A stretch of 64,000 nucleotides of DNA from positions 1 through 64,000 of the forward strand of contig NZ_CAKLPZ010000005.1 of assembly GCF_923081025.1 (NCBI RefSeq). Direction: 5' to 3'. The notes below the pieces were generated by a model. The model made no database searches. It was not told the origin of the DNA and saw only the letters and a list, made by a program, of their open reading frames with translations. The position numbers and the translations under genes are program-made. Shown piece by piece: positions 62,952 through 64,000 of the stretch (the first letter of the stretch is position 1; each line of letters opens with the position of its first letter). The DNA comes from Neolewinella maritima (lineage in GTDB: Bacteria > Bacteroidota > Bacteroidia > Chitinophagales > Saprospiraceae).

Positions 62952-64000
62952 ATGCACACGCCGTCCGTAGCCATGGTCCTTCGCGACCCGACCCTTTCTC
63001 CGCACCTGCGCGCCGCCGCCCGCAAGATTTACGACGGTGTACGGCTGACCCCGGCCGACGGCCTGCTGCTGTACGAAGAAGCCCCCCTCGGCTACCTCGG
63101 TGCACTGGCTAACTACGTCAGGGAACAGAAGCACGGTGACCGCACCTACTTCAACCGTAACTTCCACGTGGAGCCTACCAATGTGTGTCTGTACACCTGT
63201 AGCTTCTGCAGCTACAGCCGGCGCATGAAGAAGCGGGAAGACGGCTGGGAGTACAGCCTGGAGGACATCATGGACATCGTCAAGAAGTACGACGATACGC
63301 TGGTGACCGAGGTCCACATCGTAGGAGGCGTGCTGCCGCAGTACGATGTACCCTTCTACACCGAGCTGTTTCAACGCATCAAGGCCCACCGCCCGGAACT
63401 GCACATCAAGGCGCTGACGCCGGTGGAGTACCACTATATTTTTAAAAAAGCCAAGATCAGCTACGAAGAGGGCATGCGCCTGATGAAGGAGGCCGGTCTG
63501 GACAGTATGCCCGGCGGCGGTGCCGAGATCTTCGCCGATGAGATCCGCGACCAGATCGCCGGTGGCAAGTGCTCGGGCGAGCAGTGGCTCCGCATCCACG
63601 AGATCTGGCACGAGCTCGGCATGCGCTCCAACGCGACCATGCTCTACGGCCATATCGAGAACTACGGGCACCGCATCGATCACCTGGAGAAGTTGCGGGC
63701 ACTACAGGACAAGACGGGCGGCTTCCAGACCTACATCCCCCTCAAGTTCCGCAACGAGAACAACGAGCTCAGTCACCTGCCCGAGACCACCGTCGTGGAG
63801 GATCTGCGCAACTACGCCATCGGCCGGCTGTACCTCGACAACTTCGACCACGTGAAGGCCTACTGGCCCATGATCGGCCGCACTACCGCCCAGCTCAGCC
63901 TGGCTTTTGGTGTCGACGACCTGGACGGCACTATCGACGACACCACCCGCATCTACTCCATGGCCGGCGGCGAGCAGCACCCAGCCATGAGCACCGAAGA
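62952..64000 (+). CDS. mqnE: Aminofutalosine synthase MqnE (partial, runs off the right edge)
   Basis: A radical-SAM enzyme of the futalosine route to menaquinone; it joins the chorismate-derived enolpyruvyl benzoate to S-adenosylmethionine. The [4Fe-4S] motif C-x3-C-x2-C is at Cys79, Cys83, Cys86 (NVCLYTCSFC). GGVLPQYDVPFYTELF, MPGGGAEIF and NATMLYGHIE are family segments. ATG 62952 begins a normal N-terminal helix domain. About 349 residues are inside the window; the stop is beyond 64000. Confidence 0.93.
   Translation, partial: MHTPSVAMVLRDPTLSPHLRAAARKIYDGVRLTPADGLLLYEEAPLGYLGALANYVREQKHGDRTYFNRNFHVEPTNVCLYTCSFCSYSRRMKKREDGWEYSLEDIMDIVKKYDDTLVTEVHIVGGVLPQYDVPFYTELFQRIKAHRPELHIKALTPVEYHYIFKKAKISYEEGMRLMKEAGLDSMPGGGAEIFADEIRDQIAGGKCSGEQWLRIHEIWHELGMRSNATMLYGHIENYGHRIDHLEKLRALQDKTGGFQTYIPLKFRNENNELSHLPETTVVEDLRNYAIGRLYLDNFDHVKAYWPMIGRTTAQLSLAFGVDDLDGTIDDTTRIYSMAGGEQHPAMSTE

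Noticed and set aside
62856-63683. 275-residue minus-strand ORF at the right end
   Set aside because: Antisense to mqnE, whose radical-SAM motif is intact on the plus strand.

Overview
The window looks like a piece of a GC-rich Bacteroidota chromosome, most likely a Lewinella-like member of the Saprospiria (an inference from gene content, not a search). Evidence: a type IX secretion sortase (PorU) and T9SS-tailed secreted proteins; Bacteroidota families (DUF5723, DUF4292, DUF2490, GGGP synthase, the futalosine menaquinone enzyme MqnE); a eukaryote-type class Ia NrdB; and several starts preceded by the Bacteroidota -7 element TAnnTTTG.

Layout. 0-6.3 kb is an accessory defence island: an hsdS lacking its first target-recognition domain, a DUF1883-TIR protein coupled to a tiny basic protein, an Mrr-like nuclease behind a cluster of DnaA-box-like palindromes, a Fic protein and an orphan hsdM. 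6.5-12.1 kb holds a V8-type protease, a small lipoprotein, a secreted protein and a giant AsmA-like protein. 12.1-20.8 kb is the most system-like part: an ECF sigma factor, two paralogous membrane TPR proteins resembling anti-sigma factors, a small ORF, a secreted PPC-like protein, a divergent DUF5723 protein and CHAT-protease lipoprotein, then an unknown protein and a second PPC-like protein. 21.0-24.7 kb is nrdB-nrdA with palindromic repeats between and inside the genes, followed upstream by a 650-bp region rich in DnaA boxes. 25.3-35.4 kb is mostly housekeeping (GNAT-like protein, pyruvate kinase, TPR/DUF4292 envelope pair, M28 peptidase, NDH-2, a NitT/TauT-type ABC pair). 35.4-46.9 kb has GGGP synthase, tRNA-Leu, nitroreductase, isoaspartyl peptidase, MlaE/MlaF, a beta-helix lipoprotein, ProB, two membrane glycosyltransferases, a GT2 and a DUF2490 protein. 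46.9-50.7 kb is a three-gene operon: SUMF1-like, T9SS-tailed protein, SUMF1-like. The right end has aspS, a lipoprotein, porU, a T9SS substrate, a formylglycine-type sulfatase, a secreted orphan and the start of mqnE.

How the parts fit: PorU would process the T9SS-tailed proteins at 48.4 and 59.2 kb. MqnE (menaquinone) and NDH-2 fit menaquinone-based respiration. The sigma/TPR/CHAT/PPC cluster reads as a self-regulated envelope sensor plus protease. An 18-bp GC-rich repeat (GCACC-N-GCG-N-CCCCGCCC) recurs in many intergenic gaps and a few protein linkers, and a hairpin array built on TAGA/TCTA lies before pyk. All similarity statements come from reading motifs; no database search was run.
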